Translations under genes and position numbers: made by a program
Shown here: positions 41,927 through 50,979 of the stretch, piece after piece
How the letters are laid out: each line of letters begins with the position of its first letter
Numbering within the stretch: the stretch's first letter is position 1
Notes under the pieces: generated by a model
The model's input: the letters and a program-made list of their open reading frames with translations, nothing else
Told to the model about the DNA's origin: nothing
The model's database searches: none
Origin: a bacterium
GTDB lineage: Bacteria > Vulcanimicrobiota > Xenobia > Xenobiales > Xenobiaceae
Reading direction: 5' to 3'
Length of the DNA stretch: 64,000 nucleotides
Assembly (NCBI GenBank): GCA_022839105.1
Contig: JALHDH010000022.1
Span: forward strand, 1 to 64,000

Positions 41927-43258
41927 TCAGGCCCCCCCCAGCGAGCCGTGGTCGATCAGGCTGCGGATCTCCAGGTTGCCGGTGGTGGGGAAGTTCAAAG
42001 GAGGGGTATTGGCCAGTTTCTTGTCATACACGTAGTTCTTGGAGTAGCCGGTCTGGATCGTCGAACCGCTGATGGTGCCGACTGGGCCGCGCCGAGCCTG
42101 GATGATCCCGCCGTACACGTTCAGGATTCCCCGGTAACGACCCGAGTCGTAGCCGGCCACGCGGAAGGAGCCGTTCAGGGCTATCATCACGGCGTGGATA
42201 TGGCGGTCCTGTTGGGTCGTGGTCGAGGACTCGACCACCAGGTCCTTTTGTCCGACCAGTCCCAGGACGTCGCGGGTGGGATTGGCATAGACCAGGTCGC
42301 CGTTCAGGTGGATCGTGTCGGTCGAGCCGAAGGTCACCCGCCCTCGAACCCTTCCGCTCACCCAGGCCTCTCCATCCACGAAGAAGGTGACGCCGGGGAG
42401 GGTGTCGGTCCGCCGGGTCTCGACGTTCACCCAGGAGCTGCCCGACTTGCGTCGGACCAGCACCGTCCCGTCCTCACGGAACTGGAACTCGTGGGCGCCT
42501 TTGTAGGAGCGGTCGGCCCGTCTCTGGATCTCGCCGGTGTCGGCGGGAAGGGGGATCCTGGTCTGGCCTCCGGCAAACGAGAAGTCGGGGCTGGAGTCTA
42601 GGGCCTCGGGGAAGTCGGTGGCGTAGTTGGTCTGGGTCCGGTAGAACCGGCTGGGTCGATATTGGACTCCTTCCTGCCGGTAGGAGAACCTGCCCGAGTC
42701 GTAGAGGCTGTCCCCGGTGTTGGCCGAGGTCATCCGCGAGGCAAAGCGCGGGCGTCCGGCAATCGAGAAGTAGCCGTTGGTGTGCACCGCGCCGTCGATT
42801 TCGTCCCGGGTGGCGAAGAAGATGGGGGTGTTCGCCGTGGAGAATTCCTGGTCGGTGAAGTAGGCGAACCGGGCAAAGGACTCCAGGGCGACGGTGGCGC
42901 TGAGAGTCCGAAGGGCCCCTTGGGATGTGCCGGTGGAGGTGATCCTCCACAGCTTGTCGGGCTCGGTCTGGTTGTTTGCCGAGGGAACGACCCGAACCGA
43001 GTAGGTCGCGGAGCCGGGGTCGTCCGAGAGGCTCCCGGTTCCCGAGGTCCAGCCGAAATCGTAGGAGAGCCGGGCCATGGCCACGGCGATGCCGGCCCGG
43101 GCCGCGTACATGGCCTGGGAGGAACGTTCATTCTCGCGGGCCGTCCTGGAATCCAAGGTGGCCACGCTGAGGGAACCATAGCTCAGGGTCGCCAGGATCA
43201 GGATCAGGAAGAGGGCCATGGCCAGGGCGAATCCGCGGGACCTGGGACTTGGCCTCAT
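41927..43258 (-). CDS. PilX/DUF4900-like pilus assembly protein
   Basis: The 443-residue product begins with RSRGFALAMALFLILILATLSYGSL, a prepilin-like membrane helix lacking Glu5. The PilX-type VATLDSRTARENERSSQAMYAARAGIAVAMA helix follows, and then a long beta-rich domain of the DUF4900 kind (IDGAVHTNGYFSIAGRPRF, VSGRVRGRVTFGSTDTIHLNGDLVYA). The C-terminal LNFPTTGNLEIRSLIDHGSLGG recurs in the small broken gene downstream. ATG 43258 is preferred over 43264 because GGAGG sits seven bases upstream. It is the first gene of the minus-strand operon. Confidence 0.85.
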   Translation of the reverse strand: MRPSPRSRGFALAMALFLILILATLSYGSLSVATLDSRTARENERSSQAMYAARAGIAVAMARLSYDFGWTSGTGSLSDDPGSATYSVRVVPSANNQTEPDKLWRITSTGTSQGALRTLSATVALESFARFAYFTDQEFSTANTPIFFATRDEIDGAVHTNGYFSIAGRPRFASRMTSANTGDSLYDSGRFSYRQEGVQYRPSRFYRTQTNYATDFPEALDSSPDFSFAGGQTRIPLPADTGEIQRRADRSYKGAHEFQFREDGTVLVRRKSGSSWVNVETRRTDTLPGVTFFVDGEAWVSGRVRGRVTFGSTDTIHLNGDLVYANPTRDVLGLVGQKDLVVESSTTTQQDRHIHAVMIALNGSFRVAGYDSGRYRGILNVYGGIIQARRGPVGTISGSTIQTGYSKNYVYDKKLANTPPLNFPTTGNLEIRSLIDHGSLGGA

Positions 43259-43473
43259 GTGCATACCTCCACTCTCCTCAGCCTAGCCGGCACCGGGGAA
43301 GGGCCGGAACTGCCCGCGGTTGGAGGATCTGGCCAACTCTCGTTGGCTCTTGCGCGATCGGAGTTCGGTCGGGTCTCCATCCTGGGTTGGGGGGCGCCCT
43401 TGGACCCTGGGGTGGAGGCCGGATCCAGCCTGGGGGGGAAGCCCTGGCGCGCCGTCTGGGCTAGGCTGGAGGG

Positions 43474-44520
43474 GTGATCCCCTGCAGAGACTCGCAACCC
43501 TCCTCCGGGGTCCTTCTGGGAGCCGCGCTGCTGGCGCTGGTGGTGGGCCTGACCCTGAACCTGGTGGGCCTCCAGACCCGGAAGGCCGAGGCCACCGCCA
43601 GCGTCGAGGCCCTGATGGCCGCCCGGAAGCTGCGTCATGGGGAGGCTCCCCGCCGACTTCCCGCCCTGCCCGGGGCGGTCGAACTCGAACTGGAGGCGCT
43701 GCAGGGGTCTGAACTCGAGTTCGGGCGGGCCCTGGATCGCTATGAGACCGAGGCCCTGATTCGGCTTCTGGATGCCTGGTCCGGCCGGGCCAGGCTCGGG
43801 ACGCTGGCGCTGGGGAGCCTGGCCCTGGGGATCCTCCTCCTCCTGGTCGATCTGGTGCGCTGGATATGGTTTCAGGCCGTCGAACCGACCGCCCCTCCCG
43901 AGAGGACCGAATCCCTCGAGTCCTCGGGTTTCTCCGGCGGAGGTGGAGACGAGGACCTCGAGGCTCTCGTCGGCGCCCTGCCGCTGGCGGTGCTGCTCCT
44001 GGACCCGCAGGGGCGGGTGGATTTCGCCAACCCGGCGGCGGAGGAGTTGTTGGGAATCCCCTGTCATCGGTTGCTTGGGCAGGAGGTTCCGCTGCTCCAT
44101 TCAGCAGGCGACCTGGAAGGGGATCCGGGCGATCCGCGTCGCCTGGGAGGCTCGGGCTGGCATCCGCCGGGTCGGCCGGAGCGGGGCCTCCGGGTCCGGA
44201 GCCTGGAACTGGAGCATCGGGGCCGGGTCGCCCTGCTCGTGCAGCCCGAGGAGCCGGGACGGGTGCCCGACGCAGAAGGCCCGGCTCGCTCGACGCCGCC
44301 CGGGCTGGGGGAGCTGACTCTTCGAGAGACGGAGATCTTCGAGATGATCGTCCAGGGATTGAGCAATCGGGAGATCGCCGAACGGCTGGTCATCTCGGAG
44401 GGGACCGTGAAGTCCCACGTCAACCGGCTTCTCCGCAAGCTGGATCTCCGCAACCGGGTCCAGGTCCTGCTCTATGCGGCCAGCCACGACCTGCTCAGCG
44501 ACCGGGAGGTGCCCGTATGA
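43474..44520 (+). CDS. Membrane-anchored PAS-LuxR transcription regulator
   Basis: The 348-residue product has two membrane helices (LLGAALLALVVGLTLNLVG and LGTLALGSLALGILLLLVDLV) around a ~75-residue extracytoplasmic region. A PAS domain follows (LVGALPLAVLLLDPQGRVDFANPAAEELLG), and the C-terminal LuxR/GerE helix-turn-helix (LTLRETEIFEMIVQGLSNREIAERLVISEGTVKSHVNRLLRKLDL) ends it. It would be a one-component membrane regulator. It is divergent from the pilus operon and overlaps a pilus-like gene, so pilus genes are its likely target. Confidence 0.88.
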   Translation: MIPCRDSQPSSGVLLGAALLALVVGLTLNLVGLQTRKAEATASVEALMAARKLRHGEAPRRLPALPGAVELELEALQGSELEFGRALDRYETEALIRLLDAWSGRARLGTLALGSLALGILLLLVDLVRWIWFQAVEPTAPPERTESLESSGFSGGGGDEDLEALVGALPLAVLLLDPQGRVDFANPAAEELLGIPCHRLLGQEVPLLHSAGDLEGDPGDPRRLGGSGWHPPGRPERGLRVRSLELEHRGRVALLVQPEEPGRVPDAEGPARSTPPGLGELTLRETEIFEMIVQGLSNREIAERLVISEGTVKSHVNRLLRKLDLRNRVQVLLYAASHDLLSDREVPV

Positions 44521-45740
44521 GGAGATCTCGTCACGCGGCCCGGCGTGGCTTCGCCATGGTCCTGGTCCTCTCTTTGTTGCTGGTGCTGGCCCTGACGGCG
44601 GGAACCCTGATGTTGCGCCAGTCGGCCGGTCGGCGGGCCCTGGTCCACGGGCTGGCCCGGATTTCCCTGCGCCACCAGGCCCTGGGGCATCTCAGCCGGG
44701 TCCTGGACCGGGTGCGCCAGGGCGAGTCTCCCTCCCGGGCGGCAGCCTGGCTCAGCGAGACCGAGGGTCTGGATTGCCGCTTCGTCGGGGGGCGTTTCCT
44801 CCTGGACTGCGAGGAGGCAGGAGTCCTGCTGGCCCGCCTGGAGAGCCGCGCCTATGGCCACGTGCTCTTCGGGGCCGCGTTGGACCTGCGGGGAGGCGAG
44901 GGAGGCTTCAAGGCCGACGACCCCCACGCTCCTGCCCTGGGACAGCCTCCTGAACCGGATTCGGAATGCCTCGAGTTGTGGAGGTCGAGGGCCTCGGAGG
45001 ACGGGATCCTGCTGAAAGTGCGTCCCGAAGACTGCCGCTTCCAGCCCGGGGGAGGTCTCTGGCAGGTTGGAGTCTGGGAGGGCAGGCCCAGCCAACTCTA
45101 TCTGGGAGGAGGCCGAGGGGAGGCCTTGGGCTGGGTCCCTGGTGCGCATCGCTGGACCTTGCAGGGGAAGACCTGGGCCTGCTCGACCGGAGAGGAACTG
45201 CTCTGGCAGGATGGCACCTGGGTGCTTCGCCGAGGGGGAACCCTGCTCGGCTCCGTGCTGGTCGAGGGAGCCCACCTGAGAATCGAGAAGGATCTGCGCC
45301 TGGACGGCGGACTCGTCGTCTGGGGGGGAGGGCTGGAGATTCAGCGCGGTGAGTTGGGAGCCCACCCCGGGCCGACCTCGACCCTGGCGGTCGCGGTCCT
45401 CCGGGGAGCCCCCGGTGCCGGCGAGCTGCCGTCCTGGAACCAGGACCGGAATCTCCGTCCGGGCGACCTGGTCCTGGCCACCGGCAACGCCCGCCTGAGC
45501 GTGGGGGACCCCGAGCGCCCCGAGCAGACCGCGGGCCTGGTCCTGGCCCAGGGACGTCTGGTCCGGGTCGGCGGGGGGGTGAGGCTGGTCGGCGTCGCGG
45601 CGGCCGGTCGGGTGGAAGTCCGCGGGGTTCCCGCCCAGGACCTTCTCTGGAGTGGCCGGGTGTCCCGCCTGCCGCCTGAGGGCTTCGGCGGTGGGGATCT
45701 GCTCCTGAAGGTCGGGCCCGTCGGCTCTCCCGGGTCCTGA
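44517..45740 (+). CDS. Pilus-associated PilX-like protein
   Basis: The 407-residue product starts RRGFAMVLVLSLLLVLALTAGTLML, a prepilin-like membrane helix similar to that of the DUF4900-like gene and again lacking Glu5. The rest is a beta-rich exported domain with Gly-rich, repeat-like strands (LDGGLVVWGGGLEIQRGELG; GLVLAQGRLVRVGGGVRLVGVAAAGRVEVRG). The ATG overlaps the regulator's stop (ATGA). It is probably part of the same pilus or secretion apparatus; the fold resembles polymer-like bactofilin strands, but I would not assign it. Confidence 0.75.
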   Translation: MRRSRHAARRGFAMVLVLSLLLVLALTAGTLMLRQSAGRRALVHGLARISLRHQALGHLSRVLDRVRQGESPSRAAAWLSETEGLDCRFVGGRFLLDCEEAGVLLARLESRAYGHVLFGAALDLRGGEGGFKADDPHAPALGQPPEPDSECLELWRSRASEDGILLKVRPEDCRFQPGGGLWQVGVWEGRPSQLYLGGGRGEALGWVPGAHRWTLQGKTWACSTGEELLWQDGTWVLRRGGTLLGSVLVEGAHLRIEKDLRLDGGLVVWGGGLEIQRGELGAHPGPTSTLAVAVLRGAPGAGELPSWNQDRNLRPGDLVLATGNARLSVGDPERPEQTAGLVLAQGRLVRVGGGVRLVGVAAAGRVEVRGVPAQDLLWSGRVSRLPPEGFGGGDLLLKVGPVGSPGS

Positions 45741-45786
45741 GGTCGGGCCGGGCAGGGTTCTCCGGCGCTCCCGAGAAGCGCGCGCC

Positions 45787-47922
45787 ATGGAACTCGGCAG
45801 ACTCCTCGCTGAAAGACTGGGCGTTCGCCCGGCCCAGGTCCAGGCCACCATCGAGTTGCTGGATGCCGGCAATACGGTCCCCTTCATCGCCCGGTATCGC
45901 AAGGAGGTCACCGGGGGGCTGGATGACGAGCAGCTCCGGCGCCTGGAGGAGGGCCTGACCTCGCTCCGAGCCTTGGAGGAGCGGCGGGAAGCGATTCTGC
46001 AAGAGGTGGGCCGACAGGGCCGTCTGACTCCGGAACTCGAAGCGGAGTTCCGCTCGGCTTCCACCCTGACGGCCCTGGAGGATCTGTACCTTCCCTACCG
46101 GCCCCGTCGCCGGACCCGGGCCCAGATGGCCCGAGAGAAGGGGCTCGAGCCCCTGGCTGAGCGGATCATGGCCCAAAAAACCGGAGGCCCTTCCCCCGAG
46201 ACGGAGGCGGCGCATTTCCTGACCCCCGAGGTCCCTGGTGTCGAAGAGGCCCTGGCGGGGGCTCGGGACATCGTGGCCGAGAGGATCTCTGAAGACCCCC
46301 GGGTCCGTGGGCCCTTGCGAGAGAAGGCCACGCGCTGGGGGATCCTGGCCACGAAGAAGGCTCCTCGGGGCGAGGATCCCAAGGCGGTCTTCCAGACCTA
46401 TTACGAGTTCACCATTTCGGTGGAGAGGATCCGCCCTCATCAGGTCCTGGCCCTGAACCGAGGTGAGGCCGAAGGCGTCCTGAAGACGGGTCTGGAGGTT
46501 CCCGAGCGCGACTGGAGGGAGTCGATCCAGAACGTCCATCCCGCGGACCGTCGCTCGCCCTGGGCCGGTCAATTCGTCCAGGCCGCCGAGGAGGCCGCCA
46601 GCCGGCTTCTCCTGCCTGCCGTCGAACGCGACGTGCGCCGGCAGTTGACCGAAAAGGCCGAGGAACACGCGATCGGGGTCTTTGCCGAGAATCTCCGCAG
46701 CCTGCTGGGCGGACCGCCTCTTCCCGGGCATGTCGTCCTGGGCCTGGACCCTGGATTCCGCACGGGCTGCAAGCTGGCCGTGGTGGACGCGACCGGTCGC
46801 GTCCTGCAGGCGGGCACCATCCACCCGCATCCCCCCCAGAACCAGCGCCGCGAGGCCCTGGCGATCCTGCGCAGGCTGGTGGGGGAGCATCGGGTGAGCC
46901 TGGTGGCCATCGGCAACGGGACCGCCTCTCGAGAGACCGAGGCCCTGGTGGCGGAACTGGTTCGCGAGGTCGGCGACCTGCACTACGTGATGGTCGATGA
47001 GGCCGGCGCCAGCGTCTACAGCGCAAGCGCCCTGGCCCGGGAGGAACTCCCAGGGATGGACGTGACCCTGCGGGGGGCCGTCTCGATCGCCCGCCGCCTG
47101 CAGGATCCGCTGGCCGAACTGGTCAAGGTCGAGCCTCGTTCCATCGGGGTCGGGATGTACCAGCATGATCTCAACCAGAATCGTCTGGTTCAGGCTCTGG
47201 AGCGCGTCGTCGAGGACGTGGTCAATCGGGTCGGGGTGGACCTGAACACCGCCTCGCCGGCCCTGCTCACCCACGTAGCCGGTCTGGGCCCCAAGCTGGC
47301 CCGGAGCGTGGTGGCCTGGCGCGATCAGAATGGCCCCTTTGCGCGGCGAAAGGATTTGCTGAAGGTCCCCGGACTGGGTCCGAAGTCCTTCCAGCAGGCG
47401 GCCGGCTTCTTGAGGATCCGGGAAGGGCGCGAGCCCCTGGACGCCACGGCCATCCATCCGGAAAGCTACGAGGTGGCCCGGGCGGTCCTGCAGCGAGCAG
47501 GAATCTCGACCATGAGCGAGCCTTCACGCAGGGCTGCGGCCCTGGAGGCGCTCCTGCGCTCCACGCCCCTGCCTCGGCTGGCCCACGAGCTTGGAACCGG
47601 AGAACCGACCCTCTCGGATATCCTCGAGCAACTGGTCCGCCCGGGTCGGGATCCCCGCCAGGATCTGCCGACCCCACTGCTGCGCCGGGATGTGTTGGCA
47701 TTGGAGGATCTCCAGCCCGGCATGCGGCTGCACGGGACGGTCCGCAACGTGGTGGACTTCGGGGCCTTCGTGGATATCGGGGTCAAGCAGGACGGTCTGC
47801 TGCACTCCACCCGGATCCCCCGGGGGGTCGCCGTGCGCCCGGGGGATGTGGTGGAGATCACCGTCCTGCGGGTCGAGGCCGAGCGGGGGCGGATCTCGCT
47901 GGGGTGGGCTGGAGGGGCCTGA
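45787..47922 (+). CDS. tex: Tex-family RNA-binding transcription accessory protein
   Basis: Tex is a large, conserved nucleic-acid-binding protein linked to transcription. The 711-residue product has the N-terminal signature (TIELLDAGNTVPFIARYRKEVTGGLDDEQLR), a YqgF-like nuclease fold (VVLGLDPGFRTGCKLAVVD), helix-hairpin-helix motifs (LNTASPALLTHVAGLGPKLA) and a C-terminal S1 domain (GMRLHGTVRNVVDFGAFVDIGVKQDGLLH). The length is slightly under the usual 720-780. It is a stand-alone gene, convergent with the lytic transglycosylase. Confidence 0.96.
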   Translation: MELGRLLAERLGVRPAQVQATIELLDAGNTVPFIARYRKEVTGGLDDEQLRRLEEGLTSLRALEERREAILQEVGRQGRLTPELEAEFRSASTLTALEDLYLPYRPRRRTRAQMAREKGLEPLAERIMAQKTGGPSPETEAAHFLTPEVPGVEEALAGARDIVAERISEDPRVRGPLREKATRWGILATKKAPRGEDPKAVFQTYYEFTISVERIRPHQVLALNRGEAEGVLKTGLEVPERDWRESIQNVHPADRRSPWAGQFVQAAEEAASRLLLPAVERDVRRQLTEKAEEHAIGVFAENLRSLLGGPPLPGHVVLGLDPGFRTGCKLAVVDATGRVLQAGTIHPHPPQNQRREALAILRRLVGEHRVSLVAIGNGTASRETEALVAELVREVGDLHYVMVDEAGASVYSASALAREELPGMDVTLRGAVSIARRLQDPLAELVKVEPRSIGVGMYQHDLNQNRLVQALERVVEDVVNRVGVDLNTASPALLTHVAGLGPKLARSVVAWRDQNGPFARRKDLLKVPGLGPKSFQQAAGFLRIREGREPLDATAIHPESYEVARAVLQRAGISTMSEPSRRAAALEALLRSTPLPRLAHELGTGEPTLSDILEQLVRPGRDPRQDLPTPLLRRDVLALEDLQPGMRLHGTVRNVVDFGAFVDIGVKQDGLLHSTRIPRGVAVRPGDVVEITVLRVEAERGRISLGWAGGA

Positions 47923-47935
47923 GGGAGCAGCCGGG

Positions 47936-48790
47936 TCAGTGGGCTCGGAAGAAGCGCAGGACCTTCTCGGGATAGTGGCGCATCTCGCGGTACTTCCCCG
48001 CAGCCCCGTGGCGGTAGATCTCCACGCAGGCCAGGTACAGCGGGGAGTCCTTGGGAGAGGCAGGGTTTCCGACCAGGTTCTCCCACTTACGAGGGTCCAG
48101 TCCACGCTCCCAGGCCAGGGCCATGGCCCGCAGCACGGTCCCACCCCCGCCGTTGTAGGCCGCCAGGACCAGGGGCCAGGAGTCGTCCTGGGAGGGAGGG
48201 CCCAGGGTCTGGTAGGCCTCGGCGACCCTGGCGGCAAAGAGGCACTCTTCGGGCCGACGGCCCAGCAATTCGTGGTAACGGGCCGGATCGACGATGGCGC
48301 GGGCTTTCTCGGCCAGCACCTTGACCCCCGCGGGCACCGCCAGGTGCGGGTCGTGGGCTGATTGGAGGCAGAGCCCGAAGCGTCGGGCCGTGTCCGGGGT
48401 CAACTGGACCAGCCCCCTGGCCCCCGTGGCGCTGATGGCCTGGGGGTTGAAGGCGCTTTCGGTGGCGATCACGGACTTGAAGAGGGTCGGGGGGAGGGGG
48501 AGCTGGCGGTGTGGCCAAGCGCTCTGGACCGCGCGCAGGATCGTCTCGTTGTACTGATTCTCGCGGGCACCGAACCCCCAGGCCGTCCGCAGATCGGCGT
48601 TCAAGGGCAGGGGAGGCGGCAACTCTTCCTGGGAGGGGAGGGGCTGGAAGGGGATCAGGAAGACATCTGCGGCAGGGGCCGAGACGGGAACCAGGTGCCG
48701 GCCTTCGGCGTCGGGTTCGTGGCTCAAGGCGGGACGGGCTGCCAGGGTCAGCAATCCTGCTGCCAGCAGGGCCAGGATCTTTCGGCGCAT
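47936..48790 (-). CDS. Lytic transglycosylase (SLT domain)
   Basis: The enzyme would cut peptidoglycan glycan strands. The 284-residue product has a signal peptide (KILALLAAGLLTLAARPALS) and then an SLT domain with catalytic Glu in ATESAFNPQAISATGARGLVQLTP, followed by AAYNGGGGTV. ATG 48790 has TGGAGG with six-base spacing; an upstream ATG at 48814 lacks one. The C-terminal ~30 residues (EKVLRFFRAH) are basic. It is a single gene. Confidence 0.9.
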   Translation of the reverse strand: MRRKILALLAAGLLTLAARPALSHEPDAEGRHLVPVSAPAADVFLIPFQPLPSQEELPPPLPLNADLRTAWGFGARENQYNETILRAVQSAWPHRQLPLPPTLFKSVIATESAFNPQAISATGARGLVQLTPDTARRFGLCLQSAHDPHLAVPAGVKVLAEKARAIVDPARYHELLGRRPEECLFAARVAEAYQTLGPPSQDDSWPLVLAAYNGGGGTVLRAMALAWERGLDPRKWENLVGNPASPKDSPLYLACVEIYRHGAAGKYREMRHYPEKVLRFFRAH

Positions 48791-48990
48791 CCGGGTCCTC
48801 CAGGAAGAAGTCATGGAACGGCCTTCAAGCCAAGGCGTGCAGGATTCTCGCTCGGGTGGGTTTCTCCCTCCTGGATTCCAGGAGGGCTCTCTCTGGGGGT
48901 GGGGCGAAGACTGGGACTCCCGGGGGGCGTCCTCGGTCAGGTCGTGGGCGCGTCGTGCCCAGGCGGGGGCTCCCGGGAGCGGCGACCAGG

Positions 48991-49019
48991 TTGACAGGTA
49001 AGAACTGAGAATCTATTAT
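48991..49019 (+). promoter_or_regulatory. Consensus promoter of the MerC-like gene
   Basis: TTGACA (48991-48996) and TATTAT (49014-49019) are separated by 17 bases. The -10 box lies inside an inverted repeat that looks like a Fur-family site. Confidence 0.85.
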
Positions 49020-49021
49020 CA
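49006..49021 (+). promoter_or_regulatory. Fur/Zur-like operator over the -10 box
   Basis: TGAGAAT and ATTATCA form an inverted repeat (one mismatch) with a 2-base centre. The arms match the TGATAAT/ATTATCA halves of Fur-family boxes, although the classic site has a 1-base centre. Metal-dependent repression of the MerC-like gene is inferred. Confidence 0.5.
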
Positions 49022-49071
49022 TCTGGCCGGGCCGCTGGTTCCGGCGCTTGCCAGAAAGGACCCGGAATCCC

Positions 49072-49515
49072 ATGCTCGAGACCCTCTCTCCTCCTGCCAC
49101 TCCTGCTCCGCGACTGGGCGGCCTGGACCTTGCAGGGGTCATCCTCTCCGGGCTCTGCCTGCTACACTGCACCTTGCTCCCCGTGGCGTTGGCCATGCTC
49201 CCCTTCGTCGGGATCCACTATCACGCGGACGAGCGTCTGCATCTGTTGACCACGGTCCTGGTGGTCCCCGTGGCCATGCTGGCCTTGATCACCGGCTTCC
49301 GCCGCCATCGGCAGTCCTGGATCCCGACCCTGGGCATCTCGGGCCTGGTCCTGATCCTGGGGGCTCCGTTGATGCATGACACCCTGGGGCACTTTGCCGA
49401 GGCCATGCTGACCGCGGTGGGCGGGCTGGGCCTCATCTGTGCCCACGTGGCCAACTGGCGCCGGCTGCATGCCCGCTCGGCCTGCTGCGCGCGCAGCTCC
49501 TGCTGCACCGGCTAG
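49072..49515 (+). CDS. MerC-domain membrane protein with CC...CC tail
   Basis: The 147-residue product has four membrane helices and the MerC-type motif LCLLHCTLLPVALAMLP in the first helix, whose two Cys can bind metal. The end is ARSACCARSSCCTG, a di-cysteine tail suited to thiophilic or transition metals. MerC proteins are known as mercuric ion carriers, but MerC-domain proteins also occur in zinc or iron regulons. ATG 49072 has GAAAGGA upstream; the TTG at 49048 is an alternative. No mer genes are nearby. Confidence 0.82.
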   Translation: MLETLSPPATPAPRLGGLDLAGVILSGLCLLHCTLLPVALAMLPFVGIHYHADERLHLLTTVLVVPVAMLALITGFRRHRQSWIPTLGISGLVLILGAPLMHDTLGHFAEAMLTAVGGLGLICAHVANWRRLHARSACCARSSCCTG

Positions 49516-49539
49516 GAACCTGGCGCCCCCCCCTCGGCA

Positions 49540-49565
49540 AGCGCGTCCTCCCGGGAGGGCGCGCT
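49540..49565 (+). terminator. Terminator after the MerC-like gene
   Basis: AGCGCGTCCTCC pairs with GGAGGGCGCGCT (one T-G pair) around a CG centre and is followed by TTT. No gene is recognised in the ~190 bases between it and the M20 gene, which are rich in C and G runs. Confidence 0.65.
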
Positions 49566-49758
49566 TTGAGCTTCTTCCGGCGGGAGGGCCCCGGCGCGGA
49601 GGCGCCTTCCGGAAGGAACCCCCCTCTGCGTCGGGAACCCCCCGCAAGACCGGTGGACCGCCCCTGCCGGATCGACCTGTCTCGACCCGACCCGAACGGC
49701 ACCGACCAACTTCTGAGCCCCCCCCGGGGGCGATCATCACCACGAACGGAGACAGATC

Positions 49759-50970
49759 ATGACCCAGTCCACACCGACCCTCAACATCGCCGCCGTCCAG
49801 GCAGAGGTGGCCAGGCACCGCGACGACATCATCAAGTTCATGCGCGAGATCTGCGCCATCCCTTCCATGGAGTCCCAGATCGGCCCCGTGGGCGAGCGCA
49901 TCGCCGAAGAGATGAACAAGCTCGGCTTCAGCAAGACCTGGTTCGACAGCATGGGGAACATCGTCGGCGAGATCGGTGAGGGCCCCCGGACCATCGTCTT
50001 CGACAGCCATATCGACACTGTCGGCATCGGCGACCCCGCCGAGTGGGAATGGGATCCCTTCCAGGGCAAGGTGGAGGATGGAGTCCTCTATGCCCGTGGC
50101 GCCTGCGACGAGAAGGGGAGCACCCCGGGCATGGTCTACGGTCTGGCCATCGCCCACCGCCTGGGCATGCTCAAGGGCTGGAAGGCCTACTACTTCGGGA
50201 ACATGGAAGAGTGGTGCGACGGCATCGGACCCCACGCCTTCGTCGAGCACGAGGGCATCAAGCCGGACTTCGTGGTGATCGGCGAGCCCACCAGGATGAT
50301 GGTGTACCGGGGCCACAAGGGCCGCGTCGAGATCGAGGTGATCTCCAAGGGCAAGAGCGCCCACGCTGCTTCCAACCACCTGGGGGACAACGCGGTCTAC
50401 AAGGTCCTGCCCCTGATCGAGGGGATCTCCAAGCTCGAGCCCGAGCTCGGGGACCACGAGTTCCTGGGTCACGGCAAGATCACCGTCAGCGACGTGAAGG
50501 TCCAGACCCCTTCGATCAACGCCGTGCCCAACGAGTGCCGGGTGTACATCGACCGCCGCATGACCTTCGGCGAGACGGCCGAGAAGGCCATCGAACAGGT
50601 CCGCAACCTGATTCCCGAAGAGCACCGCAAGGACATCACCGTCGAGATGATGCACTATGAGGACCCGTCCTACACGGGCTTCGTCTTCCCGGTGGACAAG
50701 TACTTCCCGGCCTGGGCCCTGGACGAGGCTCATCCCCTGGTTCAGGCCGGTCAGAAGGCCCGCGTCCTGATCGGTCTGGAAGACGTTCCCTCCAGCAAGT
50801 GGAACTTCTCGACCAACGGCATCTACTGGATGGGCAAGGCCAACATCCCGTCGATCGGCTTCGGCCCTGGCGATGAAGAGACCGCCCACACGGTCCGCGA
50901 CAGCGTCAAGCTGGACGACGTGGTCAAGGCGGCCGAGTTCTACGCGATCCTGCCCTCGCTGATCCCGTAG
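49759..50970 (+). CDS. ygeY: M20-family hydrolase, YgeY-like
   Basis: The 403-residue product is an M20 metallopeptidase-type hydrolase with the di-zinc motifs DSHIDTVG (His84, Asp86), RGACDEKGS (Asp117) and NMEEWCDG (Glu150-151). The segments GDPAEWEWDPFQGKVEDGVLYARGA, VYRGHKGRVEIEV and YEDPSYTGFVFPVDKYFPAWAL strongly resemble the YgeY selenium-metabolism-linked hydrolases of purine and pyrimidine catabolism. No selenium or purine genes lie nearby, so the substrate is unknown. A GGAGACAG leader precedes the ATG. Confidence 0.85.
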   Translation: MTQSTPTLNIAAVQAEVARHRDDIIKFMREICAIPSMESQIGPVGERIAEEMNKLGFSKTWFDSMGNIVGEIGEGPRTIVFDSHIDTVGIGDPAEWEWDPFQGKVEDGVLYARGACDEKGSTPGMVYGLAIAHRLGMLKGWKAYYFGNMEEWCDGIGPHAFVEHEGIKPDFVVIGEPTRMMVYRGHKGRVEIEVISKGKSAHAASNHLGDNAVYKVLPLIEGISKLEPELGDHEFLGHGKITVSDVKVQTPSINAVPNECRVYIDRRMTFGETAEKAIEQVRNLIPEEHRKDITVEMMHYEDPSYTGFVFPVDKYFPAWALDEAHPLVQAGQKARVLIGLEDVPSSKWNFSTNGIYWMGKANIPSIGFGPGDEETAHTVRDSVKLDDVVKAAEFYAILPSLIP

Positions 50971-50979
50971 TCGCTTCCT

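Noticed and set aside
44908..47457. Long minus-strand open frame opposite tex
   Set aside because: Tex is unmistakable on the plus strand, and the antisense product has no recognisable domain or start.
49072..49515. Mercury resistance operon
   Set aside because: Only a MerC-like protein is present; there is no merA, merP, merT or merR, and the operator looks Fur-like rather than MerR-like.
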